A stretch of DNA of 25,940 nucleotides from Bdellovibrionales bacterium (GTDB taxonomy: Bacteria > Bdellovibrionota > Bdellovibrionia > Bdellovibrionales > Bdellovibrionaceae), in the NCBI GenBank assembly GCA_016713585.1, contig JADJOV010000018.1, positions 1 to 25,940 on the forward strand, written 5' to 3'. Positions 8,564 through 16,836 of the stretch are shown here, one piece after another. A program made the position numbers and the translations under genes. Below the pieces are notes generated by a model. It saw only the letters and a program-made list of their open reading frames with translations. It was not told the DNA's origin and did no database searches. Within the stretch, counting starts at the first letter, position 1. Each line of letters begins with the position of its first letter.

Positions 8564-8941
8564 TTAATTAAGCAGTAAAGACTCAATGCGAAGTATTAAA
8601 CCGGTAATAAAAAATTTATTTTCGGCATAACTCGGTGATGCGGGATTAGAGTTCCATTTCGCCAATTCTGCTACAAGGTCCGTTTGATGTTTGTTTTGGT
8701 AACTTTTAACTAAACTAGATGCATTACTGGCTTCGTTTCGAAAAACAATTGATCTCAATTTTTCCTCAAGAATCAAAAGATCTGCATAAGCGTTTTGAAC
8801 TACTAAGCCAAACTTAGATTTATTTTCGCCATAGTATTTCTCCAAGGAACTTAGACGAACAACGAACCAGTGATCGCTTAAGCGGGTTCCAAAGACTGGG
8901 TGAACATTCAGATACTGTGCGGCCATTTCATTTATCTCCAT
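8564..8941 (-). CDS. C-terminal part of NlpC/P60-like exported hydrolase (frameshifted gene)
   Basis: The open frame extends upstream of the internal ATG at 8941 as far as about 9135, giving PIEFKFWIESPLARKL, then KPGDVIVFRLGDD, then EVHTAVFLTP. GDVIVF followed by a His in VHTAVF is the second half of an NlpC/P60 or CHAP-type Cys-His active site. The catalytic Cys lies in the preceding fragment (9121-9660), so 8564-9660 is one gene broken near 9137-9145. The last 125 residues are helical and of unknown role. The restored protein would be about 365 residues long. Confidence 0.6.
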   Translation of the reverse strand: MEINEMAAQYLNVHPVFGTRLSDHWFVVRLSSLEKYYGENKSKFGLVVQNAYADLLILEEKLRSIVFRNEASNASSLVKSYQNKHQTDLVAELAKWNSNPASPSYAENKFFITGLILRIESLLLN

Positions 8942-9120
8942 AATTCTGTAGGGCCTAGTTACTTCCGTTCCGTTTTTGGAGAGGACGACCCTTGGAGTTA
9001 AAAAAACAGCAGTATGAACTTCGTCATCGCCCAGTCGAAATACAATGACATCTCCAGGCTTTAAACTTTCATTGTCATTCAGTTTTCTCGCCAGCGGTGA
9101 CTCAATCCAGAACTTGAACT

Positions 9121-9660
9121 CTATTGGTGACGTTTCATGAAGGAGAACGCAATTCGATTAAAGTAAAGTGAAAAATTCCAACAGTTCGGTCCGCTATTTG
9201 GAGAATAAAATTCGTTCAATGCATTAAATGTTTTTGGGATCAAACTTGTGACATCGCTTATAAACCCTCGACCGCCACCCACTTCCGAGAACGCATTAGG
9301 ATTCACTGCTGGAGGGACTTCTGACAATAGACCCTCCATAATTGTCTTCGCTCGCGCAAGCTCGTTGGTGACCGCTTCAGCAGTAAGCGTCGTTTTAGCC
9401 AATAAGAAAGTCCTACCATTCTCAGAGAAGAATCCAAACTTATCGTGGATGTTCCAAAAGTTTTCCCGATGCTCGGCAGTCGAATATCCATCGCCTTTGG
9501 GAAGTTTTTTTGAATCAAAAGCTAAAGAAGATCTGGGAAAAACTGCTGCTTCCTTTTCGATATTTGCGGAAAATATTTTTGAGCATTGGTTGGCCTCAGC
9601 GTATGCAAAAATAAAATTCAGCTGCAAAAAAATTAAGAGAATAAATAAGTTCAATTTCAC
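9121..9660 (-). CDS. N-terminal part of NlpC/P60-like exported hydrolase (frameshifted gene)
   Basis: ATG at 9660 opens a signal peptide (MKLNLFILLIFLQLNFIFAY, cut near YAEA). The mature N-terminus is NQCSKIFSANIEKEA, sharing the CSK-x-F motif with other cargo proteins. Near the end, SGPNCWNFSLYFNRIAF resembles the NCW-x-F/L segment around the catalytic Cys of NlpC/P60 enzymes, which hydrolyse peptidoglycan peptides or act as amidases. The frame then stops at TAG (9121). One extra base in TCCTTCATG near 9140 leads into HETSPIEFKFW and the His-containing half in 8564-9135. It diverges from the IucA/C-like gene at 9850; the 189 bases between probably hold both promoters. Confidence 0.6.
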   Translation of the reverse strand: MKLNLFILLIFLQLNFIFAYAEANQCSKIFSANIEKEAAVFPRSSLAFDSKKLPKGDGYSTAEHRENFWNIHDKFGFFSENGRTFLLAKTTLTAEAVTNELARAKTIMEGLLSEVPPAVNPNAFSEVGGGRGFISDVTSLIPKTFNALNEFYSPNSGPNCWNFSLYFNRIAFSFMKRHQ

Positions 9661-9849
9661 TGTTATCTCAAATGTTAATTTAGGTTCTACATTTATACTC
9701 CTGCCATAAGTGTTCCCACGCCCTAAAGGTCCTATTTCAATATCAGGCGCTAAAAGTGTCTAAAAATTCGACGCTGTTGCCTAAAACGGTGGCCTAGACC
9801 TTGAAAACACAAGAGGTATAAGCAATTCGGCCTATCCATAAGGAATTAA

Positions 9850-11340
9850 ATGAAACGATTTGTCCATAGTTTGTTCAGACATCGGCCAAATTGCGGTAAC
9901 GTAATCGCAGTATTCTTTTGGGCCATTTTTTTTACCACTGCTTTTATTTCTGAGTTGTCGTCCGCTCAAATACGTCAGCAGGATATAGCTAGAATTTCTC
10001 CAGAAATGCGTTTTCTGGCAAAAATGGAAAATCATTATAATCCCGTCGACAATGAAATACGCCCTGATGCACCGATTGAGTTGGAACATTTCGAAATCCC
10101 ACTGCGTTTGGCCGAAAATCTTTTCACAGACGCCGGACCAAAGTTAATCACAGACGCCCTTCTTTTCACTAAAGCTAATGAGACTTGGATTCGTTGGATA
10201 CCAAATCCCGATGACACTTTTTACAAAGATCAGTTGGTTCAGTTTCTAAAAGACAATCAGGTTGATGCTTCGTCAAAGCGCCGCTTCATTGGCTTTAGAA
10301 CATCTTCTCGAAGTGTTCTTGTGTTTGATCCGGTCACAGGTGTCGAGTTTTCGACAAAAGCCTCAACCAATAATACCAGAGGAAATTGGAAAGATAAGCC
10401 GGAGACAAGTTCTGTAGCAAAGGTAGTTACACAGGTTTCAAATTACGTTTCTCGAATTATTCCTATGATGGAGTCAAAACATGTGGACCACATAGTTGTC
10501 GCTCCCGAGCCCGGAGGGTTTACAATAAAAGGCAATGGGATCGATCAAGGTATGCTCATTCGCACTTATCCGTTCAAAAAAGGAAAACGATTGATTCCCA
10601 TTTTTTCGCTTTTTCATGAGGAGTTTGGAAAAAAATTTGCTGAAGCTAATGGATATACGGATCGCCTCAAGTTCGTTCGAGAAAAGCTCTTTCCTATCTG
10701 GATAAAATCGATTGTTCAGTTCTCTTTTACAACTGGTTTTATGAGCAACTCAGCCCATGGACAAAATTATTTGGTGGAAGTTGATGAGAGTCTACATCTA
10801 ACAGGAAAGGTAATTCATCGAGATTTTGCGGATGCTCGTATCAATCCGGTTATTATATCCCGCAATGGTGGATCAAAAGAAATCATTGAGACGTACAAGA
10901 AGTTTTCTGAGAATAATTACGGCAATGAAGTTCTTGAGGGCGCCCGCGAAGAAGGCTGGATCGCAATGAAAATTCATTTTTCCCCTGTGCAGGGCAATAT
11001 TGTCAATAGCTGGTTTCCTGATCAATTGATAAAACAGGATGGTGATCGCCTTGGGTATACGTTATTTTTGGAAATTCAAAATCAAATTAAGCGAGAGGTT
11101 GAACAAATTCTTGAAGGGCCTTTGAAACAGGATGGTCACTATGAAGTGGCTGTAGAAAAAGAAGTTGCATACAAAAATCAGGATGGGCGTTATGAATTAC
11201 ACTTCCCTTTTCGAATTAGTATCTGGCAGGGATCATTTGGAAAGACTTGGTCCGATCCTGATACTCGGACTCAATTTCAGAACTATCCCAGTTCAAAGGT
11301 TATCAAGTGTCGACAAATATTCGGCATAGAAGGAAATTAA
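9850..11340 (+). CDS. Exported IucA/IucC-like protein (NIS siderophore synthetase fold)
   Basis: ATG at 9850 follows AAGGA by seven bases. The 496-residue product has an N-terminal signal or anchor (about 16-39, NVIAVFFWAIFFTTAFIS, possible cut at SSA). The central region carries the order of motifs seen in the C-terminal catalytic domain of IucA/IucC synthetases: GMLIRTYPFKKGKRLIPIFS (234-253), AHGQNYLVEVD (302-312) and HRDFADARINPV (323-334). Those enzymes adenylate carboxylates and couple them to amines in the cytosol, so an exported version is odd. The usual N-terminal region is very short or replaced. A degenerate kinase-like enzyme acting outside the cell is an alternative. The next gene starts two bases after its stop, so they are co-transcribed. 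Confidence 0.65.
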   Translation: MKRFVHSLFRHRPNCGNVIAVFFWAIFFTTAFISELSSAQIRQQDIARISPEMRFLAKMENHYNPVDNEIRPDAPIELEHFEIPLRLAENLFTDAGPKLITDALLFTKANETWIRWIPNPDDTFYKDQLVQFLKDNQVDASSKRRFIGFRTSSRSVLVFDPVTGVEFSTKASTNNTRGNWKDKPETSSVAKVVTQVSNYVSRIIPMMESKHVDHIVVAPEPGGFTIKGNGIDQGMLIRTYPFKKGKRLIPIFSLFHEEFGKKFAEANGYTDRLKFVREKLFPIWIKSIVQFSFTTGFMSNSAHGQNYLVEVDESLHLTGKVIHRDFADARINPVIISRNGGSKEIIETYKKFSENNYGNEVLEGAREEGWIAMKIHFSPVQGNIVNSWFPDQLIKQDGDRLGYTLFLEIQNQIKREVEQILEGPLKQDGHYEVAVEKEVAYKNQDGRYELHFPFRISIWQGSFGKTWSDPDTRTQFQNYPSSKVIKCRQIFGIEGN

Positions 11341-11341
11341 A

Positions 11342-12109
11342 ATGAAACTCAGCCTTTTCTACAAACAATCTATATTTTTTACCACACTTGCATTGTTCGT
11401 TTTTATTCGAGTTGATGCGGCTGTCCTGTGTTCAAAGCTTTTTCAAAGTAAGCCAACCACACTGGAAAAATGGTTTAGTGTATCAACCCTAGAGCCCTTA
11501 ATTAGTAAGGGTCAGGCCATTGTGTATGAAAATGGTTACATTGAAATTCGAATCTCTGGAGATTTGCCGACAGCCACTATTTCCAAAACTTCCTTCGACG
11601 AAAAAGGCACAATTTCAATTCAAGACTTCAAGGTTAATTTAAGTGGTAAACTTTTTTTTAATGATCCTGCTGATCCTAATTTGGTGACAATCAAAGATGC
11701 AAAAGACGGGGTGCTTGTTATTTCCTCGGGAGATCCTGCTGCCGAACTCCATTACAGGCTTGAACAAGAAAATGGATCGTACGTACGTAAGAAAATTTAT
11801 CAAAAAACTGAAGCAGGTATTGTTGAAATACAAGGAGAAAAAGCTATTTCATTTCGGATGCCGGGAGAGAGCGGCATTTCGGTTGAGTTACCTATTACCG
11901 GGAGAATAATTGATTTTAAGCAGGTCGACGATCGCCAGTTGATGGTTTTCACAAGTGATGGCTATGAATATACGACTAGAATTCTATTTGATAAAAATAA
12001 TAAGTATACAGGATTTGATACTAGGCGGTCACAACATAAATTGGAGTTTGCCGACGAGGTTGAATTCTTGGTTCACCAGCGAATTATCGAAAAAGGGAAC
12101 TTGCTCTAA
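11342..12109 (+). CDS. Secreted hypothetical protein with CSKLF N-terminus
   Basis: ATG at 11342 is one base past the TAA of the IucA/C-like gene (AGGAAATTAAAATG), so it is translated in tandem. The 255-residue product has a signal peptide (about 1-26, ending VDA), then AVLCSKLFQSKPTTLEKW, the shared cargo motif. The rest is strand-rich with many Gly and Ile/Val alternations (YIEIRISGDLPTATIS, GISVELPITGRIIDF), which suggests a beta-sandwich or beta-propeller-like surface protein. No family is recognised. It may be the partner or an immunity/binding protein of the IucA/C-like product. Confidence 0.65.
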   Translation: MKLSLFYKQSIFFTTLALFVFIRVDAAVLCSKLFQSKPTTLEKWFSVSTLEPLISKGQAIVYENGYIEIRISGDLPTATISKTSFDEKGTISIQDFKVNLSGKLFFNDPADPNLVTIKDAKDGVLVISSGDPAAELHYRLEQENGSYVRKKIYQKTEAGIVEIQGEKAISFRMPGESGISVELPITGRIIDFKQVDDRQLMVFTSDGYEYTTRILFDKNNKYTGFDTRRSQHKLEFADEVEFLVHQRIIEKGNLL

Positions 12110-12292
12110 TTTAAAAATCTATGGGTAGTAGTTTGAGGGCCACTGTTTATTTAGATTTCATCCTTTATAATATAAGCTATAACAGCCTTGTACGTACGTA
12201 TTTTGAAAAAATTATAGTCTATTTTACAATTTTGATGCAGTAATGCCCAGTTCATCCTATTGTTCCCCCAAAACTTATAAGGGAGGGCTACT

Positions 12293-12703
12293 ATGGGTAA
12301 GCTTGTTTTTATTTTTCTATTTCTAGGAATTGATTTCGCTTTCGCTGGTTACTCTTGCAATACAAATACAGGTGAAACAGTAAATATATTCTCTTCTCAC
12401 TTTCGTGGCGTTGGCGCATCAGTACAATCTAAAGAAGTGACCAATTATTACATAAAAAATCTAAATATTCAGGTTGATAAGCTCAGAAGCTTTCTTGATC
12501 CCGAAACTAAAAAATACGCCACAGAAAAGTCGAATAAGGGTTACTTGTTTGCGTTGGGTATTGATGAGTCGGAAATTGACAACATTTGGAGCCTAGACTT
12601 TGCTTTTAAATCTGGTTGGAATGCCACGGCTATTTTGACTGATACAAACGGTACTGAGTTCAACTTTGATTTGACCTGTAAACAGACTCCTGACCTTGAG
12701 TAA
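12293..12703 (+). CDS. Small secreted hypothetical protein
   Basis: ATG at 12293 follows GGGAGG by about six bases, a strong ribosome site. The 136-residue product has a signal peptide (MGKLVFIFLFLGIDFAFAG), a Cys just after it (GYSCNTNTGE) and another near the end (LTCKQTP), a likely disulphide pair. The family is unknown. It has its own 183-base leader region and ends about 55 bases from the convergent end of virB4-like, making it the last cargo gene. Confidence 0.6.
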   Translation: MGKLVFIFLFLGIDFAFAGYSCNTNTGETVNIFSSHFRGVGASVQSKEVTNYYIKNLNIQVDKLRSFLDPETKKYATEKSNKGYLFALGIDESEIDNIWSLDFAFKSGWNATAILTDTNGTEFNFDLTCKQTPDLE

Positions 12704-12757
12704 GTTCTAAAAGTTGCTGTTGAAAAGCTGCGGTTTTGCACAAGTATCTCTATCCCC

Positions 12758-15202
12758 TTAAGCCGACTGGCTTCGTGCAATTATCTTTAACAACTCAATT
12801 TTCGATAAGTTTGGATTTTTGGTTCTCATTTCCTCAATCATCGCCTTATCTTTACCGTCGCTTGTGCAGATCAAATACGCCAGACGATCTGGTCGCACTC
12901 GCAGTAAACTCCGCTTTTCATCCTGCATGTAGAATACTTCTGAATATTCGCCCTTCTTGATTTCAAGACTTTGAATCGCTTCAATCTCCACATCCTTGAG
13001 TCCCATAATTTTTTGAAAATCGGTCCAGTCGATTTTCTTTTGCCTTAGAACAAAGACGTGCGTCGTATTCGGTAGAACAGCCTCAGCAATTTGCGGGTCA
13101 GATAAGAAATCCCGATAGTTTTGGCTCAGACAATAAATTCCTGCCATAAATTTCCTCAAGAGACGATAACATTCGAGTGCGAACTCTTTACCACTTTCTG
13201 ATGCCTGGAACACGCGCCATGCTTCATCAATCACCAATAAGTAAGGTGTTCGCAGATCCCGCGCAGCCTCGGAGCGAATGAAGTCGGTCAGCAGCAGCAA
13301 AAATACGTTTTGCAGCGATGGGTGCGAATTGAGTCCGCTGATCTCGACTGTCGTCAAATTCTTGGTGAGAGCAACATTGGATTCACCATCCAGCATTCGT
13401 CCATACGCGGTGGTGCCGGTCCAGCTATAAAGCGTTTGGGCATAGTTGCGCATTTCAATCGACGAATGTGTTTTTAACTTTTCCCGCAAATCTGACAGAA
13501 CCGGCGTCCTAGGATGGCACCCATCATAGGTCTGATAAATGACCTCTTCCAAAAGAGCTTTTTCCCTTTTTGGAAGTGACGGCTTTTCATCCTCCTTCAG
13601 GATGGTTTCAAGCACGGCTAGGATCAGTTTGATTTTGGATGGCGGCGGTTTTAATTCGCCGGATTCAAGATCAAAAAGATTTAGACGAATACCTGACTCA
13701 AGGCTCAGGTTGATGAATTCACCGCCAAGGCTCTCAACCAGTTTTTGGGAGCTTGCGCCGTTATCAATCCATATAACTTTCGGCTCAGGCGTCTGCCCGA
13801 TGAAACTCAAAATTAGATTCGCTACGGTAAAGGACTTGCCTGAGCCCGATCCGCCGAAGATAATTCCGTTCCAGTTGGGTAGCTCCGGCGCAAACGGGTC
13901 CACACTGACCAAAACTCCTTCACGGTTTGGAATCAAAGCCACCGGGTTTGAGTTTCCTTCCCACGTGGTAAACATCGGCATAAAATGGGCAGCGTTGGAG
14001 CTTTTCATCTTACGGCCCCGAAACAACTCGCAGTGCCCTGGGAGCGCCTTCATGTAACCTTCAAAGCTGGGCAGCGTCTCAACCACGGCTTCAGCGGAAT
14101 TCATTTGGCGAAATGCCTTTAATACCTCATCAGATTTTTCATCTAACTCGTCATCGGTGGCCCCACGGACAACGACGCTGATGTCTGAATAGACAATCTT
14201 TTCCGAGCCCGAGATGATTTCTTCGATGAGGGTTTCGAGATCATGAAGCTGTGCTTCAGATTCAAGATCGCGGACATTTTTACTGCCAGCCGCCATCGAA
14301 TGCGCGAGTCGCCGTTGGACAGAGAGCTTCTCTTGCTCTTTGCGTTGGTCGGGAACCTGGATCGTTTGGCTGATTTCAAATGGGAACGGCATTTTCAGCA
14401 GCGTATCTACCATCGAAGCAAAAGTTTCCTTTTCCGGCAGGGTCTTAAGCGAAATCACCCGCGAAAGTGATCCGCCAACCTTGATTCCCTTGGGATGGAC
14501 CTCAAGATCAGTTAGGCAGAGCTGTTCCGCCAATGAATCGGCAAAGGGATCATGGGCCGGTCGCATCTCAGTTCTGCCGAGTGCATCGCCCCTGGACGGA
14601 TTGAGATGCTCAAACAAAAGATCAAACCATTCTTGGCTTGCCAAAGATTTTGGTTCAAATCCCGCCGCGTGAAGGGATGACTGAACAAGGCCCACAACTT
14701 TTTCAAACTGATTCAAATTGTTGGAAAGCTCGGTCTCGTTGAATGGACGCCATTTTTCTTCTTTTTCAAAAATTTTGAGTCTCTTAACCTTCGTTTGCCC
14801 GCTGCGTACAAAGAGATAAATCTCCGGCCTAAAAAAATGTCCCTTCTCGGCGAGATCCCTTAGAAATGCGGCGCGAAACTCGGCAACGCTTTTAATGTCG
14901 TCTGGCGCATTAGCCGAGGCGAGCAAGTGGTCATCAACTTTCTTCAACACCTTTGGGGTCAACTTGTAGAGAACTTGAAGTTTAGTGCCGGACTCAAGTG
15001 AAATCAGCAGTTTTTCGAGCCGATCAACAACGAGATTAATTTCCTGTGTATCCATGCAAGAAATATCAACGCCTTGGATTTTAAATCCTGCTCCAAACGA
15101 GTGATCGGAAAACGCTAAAAAGTTTCCGACAAATTGCCAAATGGGGAGCTGTGATGCGAGGTCTTTATATTTTTGCAATGAGGTTCCTCCGTTTTTCTTC
15201 AA
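12758..15202 (-). CDS. VirB4/TrbE/TraC-like T4SS ATPase
   Basis: A complete 814-residue ATPase with Walker A FGGSGSGKSF at about 449-458, Walker B YLLVIDEAW at 654-662, and the late motif FMAGIYCLSQNYRDFL where VirB4 family members have a conserved Gln. The N-terminal half matches the VirB4/TraC_F N domain, which binds the membrane platform. Family role: hexameric motor for pilus biogenesis and substrate transfer, at the cytoplasmic face. The ATG at 15202 overlaps the VirB3-like gene by 38 bases. The gene stops at 12758 and its expected partner virB5 lies 7 kb further on, past the cargo island. No frame break is seen in this long gene. Confidence 0.95.
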   Translation of the reverse strand: MKKNGGTSLQKYKDLASQLPIWQFVGNFLAFSDHSFGAGFKIQGVDISCMDTQEINLVVDRLEKLLISLESGTKLQVLYKLTPKVLKKVDDHLLASANAPDDIKSVAEFRAAFLRDLAEKGHFFRPEIYLFVRSGQTKVKRLKIFEKEEKWRPFNETELSNNLNQFEKVVGLVQSSLHAAGFEPKSLASQEWFDLLFEHLNPSRGDALGRTEMRPAHDPFADSLAEQLCLTDLEVHPKGIKVGGSLSRVISLKTLPEKETFASMVDTLLKMPFPFEISQTIQVPDQRKEQEKLSVQRRLAHSMAAGSKNVRDLESEAQLHDLETLIEEIISGSEKIVYSDISVVVRGATDDELDEKSDEVLKAFRQMNSAEAVVETLPSFEGYMKALPGHCELFRGRKMKSSNAAHFMPMFTTWEGNSNPVALIPNREGVLVSVDPFAPELPNWNGIIFGGSGSGKSFTVANLILSFIGQTPEPKVIWIDNGASSQKLVESLGGEFINLSLESGIRLNLFDLESGELKPPPSKIKLILAVLETILKEDEKPSLPKREKALLEEVIYQTYDGCHPRTPVLSDLREKLKTHSSIEMRNYAQTLYSWTGTTAYGRMLDGESNVALTKNLTTVEISGLNSHPSLQNVFLLLLTDFIRSEAARDLRTPYLLVIDEAWRVFQASESGKEFALECYRLLRKFMAGIYCLSQNYRDFLSDPQIAEAVLPNTTHVFVLRQKKIDWTDFQKIMGLKDVEIEAIQSLEIKKGEYSEVFYMQDEKRSLLRVRPDRLAYLICTSDGKDKAMIEEMRTKNPNLSKIELLKIIARSQSA

Positions 15203-15488
15203 GTTTTTCGTTTTTAAGGCCCGCGCTATAGAGACCCGGTGACGACAGATAACGAAGTAAATGGAGGAGATAGTTTTCAGGTTTGTCGCGCTTCACGATG
15301 TAAAGAACGGCGGCCAGTATGACTGGAATAACGATGACAAATACTGGGGCGAATTTCAGACGCCCCAGCATTAAATTGTTGACCGCTGCAAGCATCATGA
15401 TTGCCAACAGATCCATGATTTCAAAACCAAGAATCTTTAGCCGTGTATCGAGTTTTCGATGCACCCGTGATGTCTTGAGCCCTTCCAC
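15165..15488 (-). CDS. VirB3/TraL/TrbD-like T4SS membrane protein
   Basis: A 107-residue protein with two adjacent membrane segments (IMDLLAIMMLAAVNNLMLG and FAPVFVIVIPVILAAVLYIV) followed by KRDKPENYLLHLLRYLSSPG. This KRGKPE-x-LLHLL pattern after two helices is typical of TraL of F-type systems and of VirB3. It helps place VirB4 and the pilin at the inner membrane. Its start shares the stop region of virB2-like (15488), and its end overlaps virB4-like, so the three are tightly coupled. Confidence 0.8.
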   Translation of the reverse strand: MEGLKTSRVHRKLDTRLKILGFEIMDLLAIMMLAAVNNLMLGRLKFAPVFVIVIPVILAAVLYIVKRDKPENYLLHLLRYLSSPGLYSAGLKNEKLEEKRRNLIAKI

Positions 15489-15817
15489 TATAGAGCAAGC
15501 CCTTTAAGCCACTCAATAATCATCGGAGCCAAGAAACCTACAGTCGAGGCGAGCAACACGCCAAAAATTTTCCCTTTGGCCTCACCATCTCCGCTGATCG
15601 CAAGGACCGCCGCGTAGAAAAGCCCAAAAATAGAAACAAGAGGTAAAATACGCGTAATAAGATTGGTATTGATGTTCTGCACTTTGCTTTCAAAGCCAGA
15701 GCCACCAAACTGCGCGAAACTAAGTTCTGGAACAAGTAGAAAAATAGCTGAGATTCCCAACATCAAAGCCGCAGTCATAAGACCAGCTTTGTTCTTCCGA
15801 ATATAATTCGTAATCAA
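15488..15817 (-). CDS. VirB2/TrbC-like pilin subunit
   Basis: A 109-residue protein with a long signal peptide (hydrophobic core GLMTAALMLGISAIFLLVPE, cut after SFA), then two hydrophobic helices, ITRILPLVSIFGLFYAAVLAI and IFGVLLASTVGFLAPMIIEWL, separated by a short charged loop (GDGEAKGK). This is the classic VirB2/TrbC/TraA prepilin plan: the two helices pack into the conjugative pilus with the basic loop facing the lumen. It sits directly before virB3-like, as expected. Confidence 0.85.
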   Translation of the reverse strand: MITNYIRKNKAGLMTAALMLGISAIFLLVPELSFAQFGGSGFESKVQNINTNLITRILPLVSIFGLFYAAVLAISGDGEAKGKIFGVLLASTVGFLAPMIIEWLKGLAL

Positions 15818-15820
15818 TTT

Positions 15821-16147
15821 TTAACCTAAGATCAGAATATCTGAACATCCCCCGAGTTTAATGTGAATAGATCCATTTGTTGATTCATCCATGTAACCAC
15901 TGCCGACCATTTCCTTAATCACCTTGCCATTTTCTTGCTTTACCTCCTCGACACGAAAGTGCGTCTGATTTTCTTCAAAGGACACGGCCCGCAAATAAAC
16001 TTTTCCGCGACCCAAATTAAGTTTGAGTGTGTAATCCCCGTAAGTGCCGTTGTAGAAACCGATTCCTGCTGTAAAAAACTGTTTAATATCGAAGTCGTAC
16101 CAACGAAGCCTTAGGGGTTTTGATTCAACAGTATCTCTATTTTGCAA
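15821..16147 (-). CDS. Hypothetical protein of the transfer operon
   Basis: 108 residues, no signal peptide or membrane helix, strand-rich (GDYTLKLNLGRGKVYLRAVSF, then NGSIHIKLGGCSDILILG), and probably a small cytoplasmic beta-barrel-like protein. The stop is three bases before the pilin start and a GGAGCG precedes its ATG, so it is part of the operon. A nucleic-acid-binding role (single-strand-binding type) is possible for such a fold in a transfer operon, but no motif proves it. Confidence 0.6.
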   Translation of the reverse strand: MQNRDTVESKPLRLRWYDFDIKQFFTAGIGFYNGTYGDYTLKLNLGRGKVYLRAVSFEENQTHFRVEEVKQENGKVIKEMVGSGYMDESTNGSIHIKLGGCSDILILG

Positions 16148-16159
16148 AGTCGCTCCTTT

Positions 16160-16552
16160 TTAGGCCGAAGCCTTTTGAATTTCTGAACTTGCTGTTAACG
16201 TCTGCATATAGATTGAGTTAGGACCGAAAAAATCCCATTCGAGATAAAGAAGCCCGTCATTCGGCGCATCACAAAGTCGAGCAAGACCCACCTCTCTGAA
16301 CAGGTGTTTGCCTGGTTCTGTCTTCATGGGCTCTTTGATGCAAATGGCGTAATCTTTGTCAGGCGTGGATGAAGGTTTTAAAAAGAATGTGTGGCTCTGT
16401 CCTGGTAGCAGATCAATATGCAAAACATGATTGCCACTTGTCTCGTAGAAAAGGCATTTGCCTACTCGGCGCTTGGGAACCACTTCCCCGATATTATTTT
16501 TTTCTCCTCGAAATACCGATAAAACTGTTGGTTTAACTTGTTCGTTCGTCAT
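16160..16552 (-). CDS. Hypothetical protein of the transfer operon
   Basis: 130 residues, soluble, with three Cys (GKCLFYE, YAICIKE, ARLCDAP) and many aromatic residues. The beta-rich pattern (HVLHIDLLPGQSHTFFLKP) hints at a small beta domain; it may be distantly related to the following 108-residue protein, but similarity by eye is weak. Its ATG overlaps the stop of the sigma-like gene (ATGA at 16549-16552), so translation is coupled. Function unknown. Confidence 0.6.
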   Translation of the reverse strand: MTNEQVKPTVLSVFRGEKNNIGEVVPKRRVGKCLFYETSGNHVLHIDLLPGQSHTFFLKPSSTPDKDYAICIKEPMKTEPGKHLFREVGLARLCDAPNDGLLYLEWDFFGPNSIYMQTLTASSEIQKASA

Positions 16553-16833
16553 GCGGCAACCTCCCTGGATTGGCGTTTTTGTTCGTTCAATTTTTGGCTG
16601 AAAACTTTCGATAACAGTCGTAAGGTTATGTTGTGGATGAATTCGACTTCTTTTAGCCGAACACCTAAAACTTCAGCGATGTCTTCAAATTCAATATCCC
16701 TCCAGTAGTGCAGAAAAATAATGATCCTTGAATCCTGTGGCAGCTTTTCCAAAATCTGTGCGATGTATTCTCGGTCACAGTCATTTAACGAATTTTTCCA
16801 ACTCCGCATCTCCAGAATATTCTCTGAAAGCAC
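16549..16833 (-). CDS. Small protein resembling sigma-factor region 4 (HTH)
   Basis: 94 residues starting at GTG 16833. The core EKLPQDSRIIIFLHYWRDIEFEDIAEVLGVRLKEVEFIH (written here as motif pieces LPQDSRIIIF, DIEFEDIAEVLG and VKEVE-like LKEVEFI) matches region 4 of ECF sigma factors: the LP-x-x-x-R helix followed by the -35-binding helix-turn-helix and a final LRLL helix. Region 2 is absent, so it cannot be a full sigma factor. It could be a DNA-binding regulator or a partner that modifies promoter choice in the transfer operon. The basic C-terminus (KLNEQKRQSREVAA) may bind DNA. Confidence 0.65.
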   Translation of the reverse strand: MLSENILEMRSWKNSLNDCDREYIAQILEKLPQDSRIIIFLHYWRDIEFEDIAEVLGVRLKEVEFIHNITLRLLSKVFSQKLNEQKRQSREVAA

Positions 16834-16836
16834 GTT

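Noticed and set aside
9248..9709. 153-codon plus-strand frame
   Set aside because: It is antisense to the NlpC/P60-like gene, whose signal peptide and active-site motifs are clear; no ribosome site.
11780..12200. Two copies of GTACGTAC (inside the beta-rich protein gene and in the following gap)
   Set aside because: An eight-base palindromic word seen twice is not beyond chance, and one copy is coding.
13539..14057. 172-codon plus-strand frame
   Set aside because: It lies wholly opposite the virB4-like gene, lacks a ribosome site and has a composition typical of antisense shadow frames.
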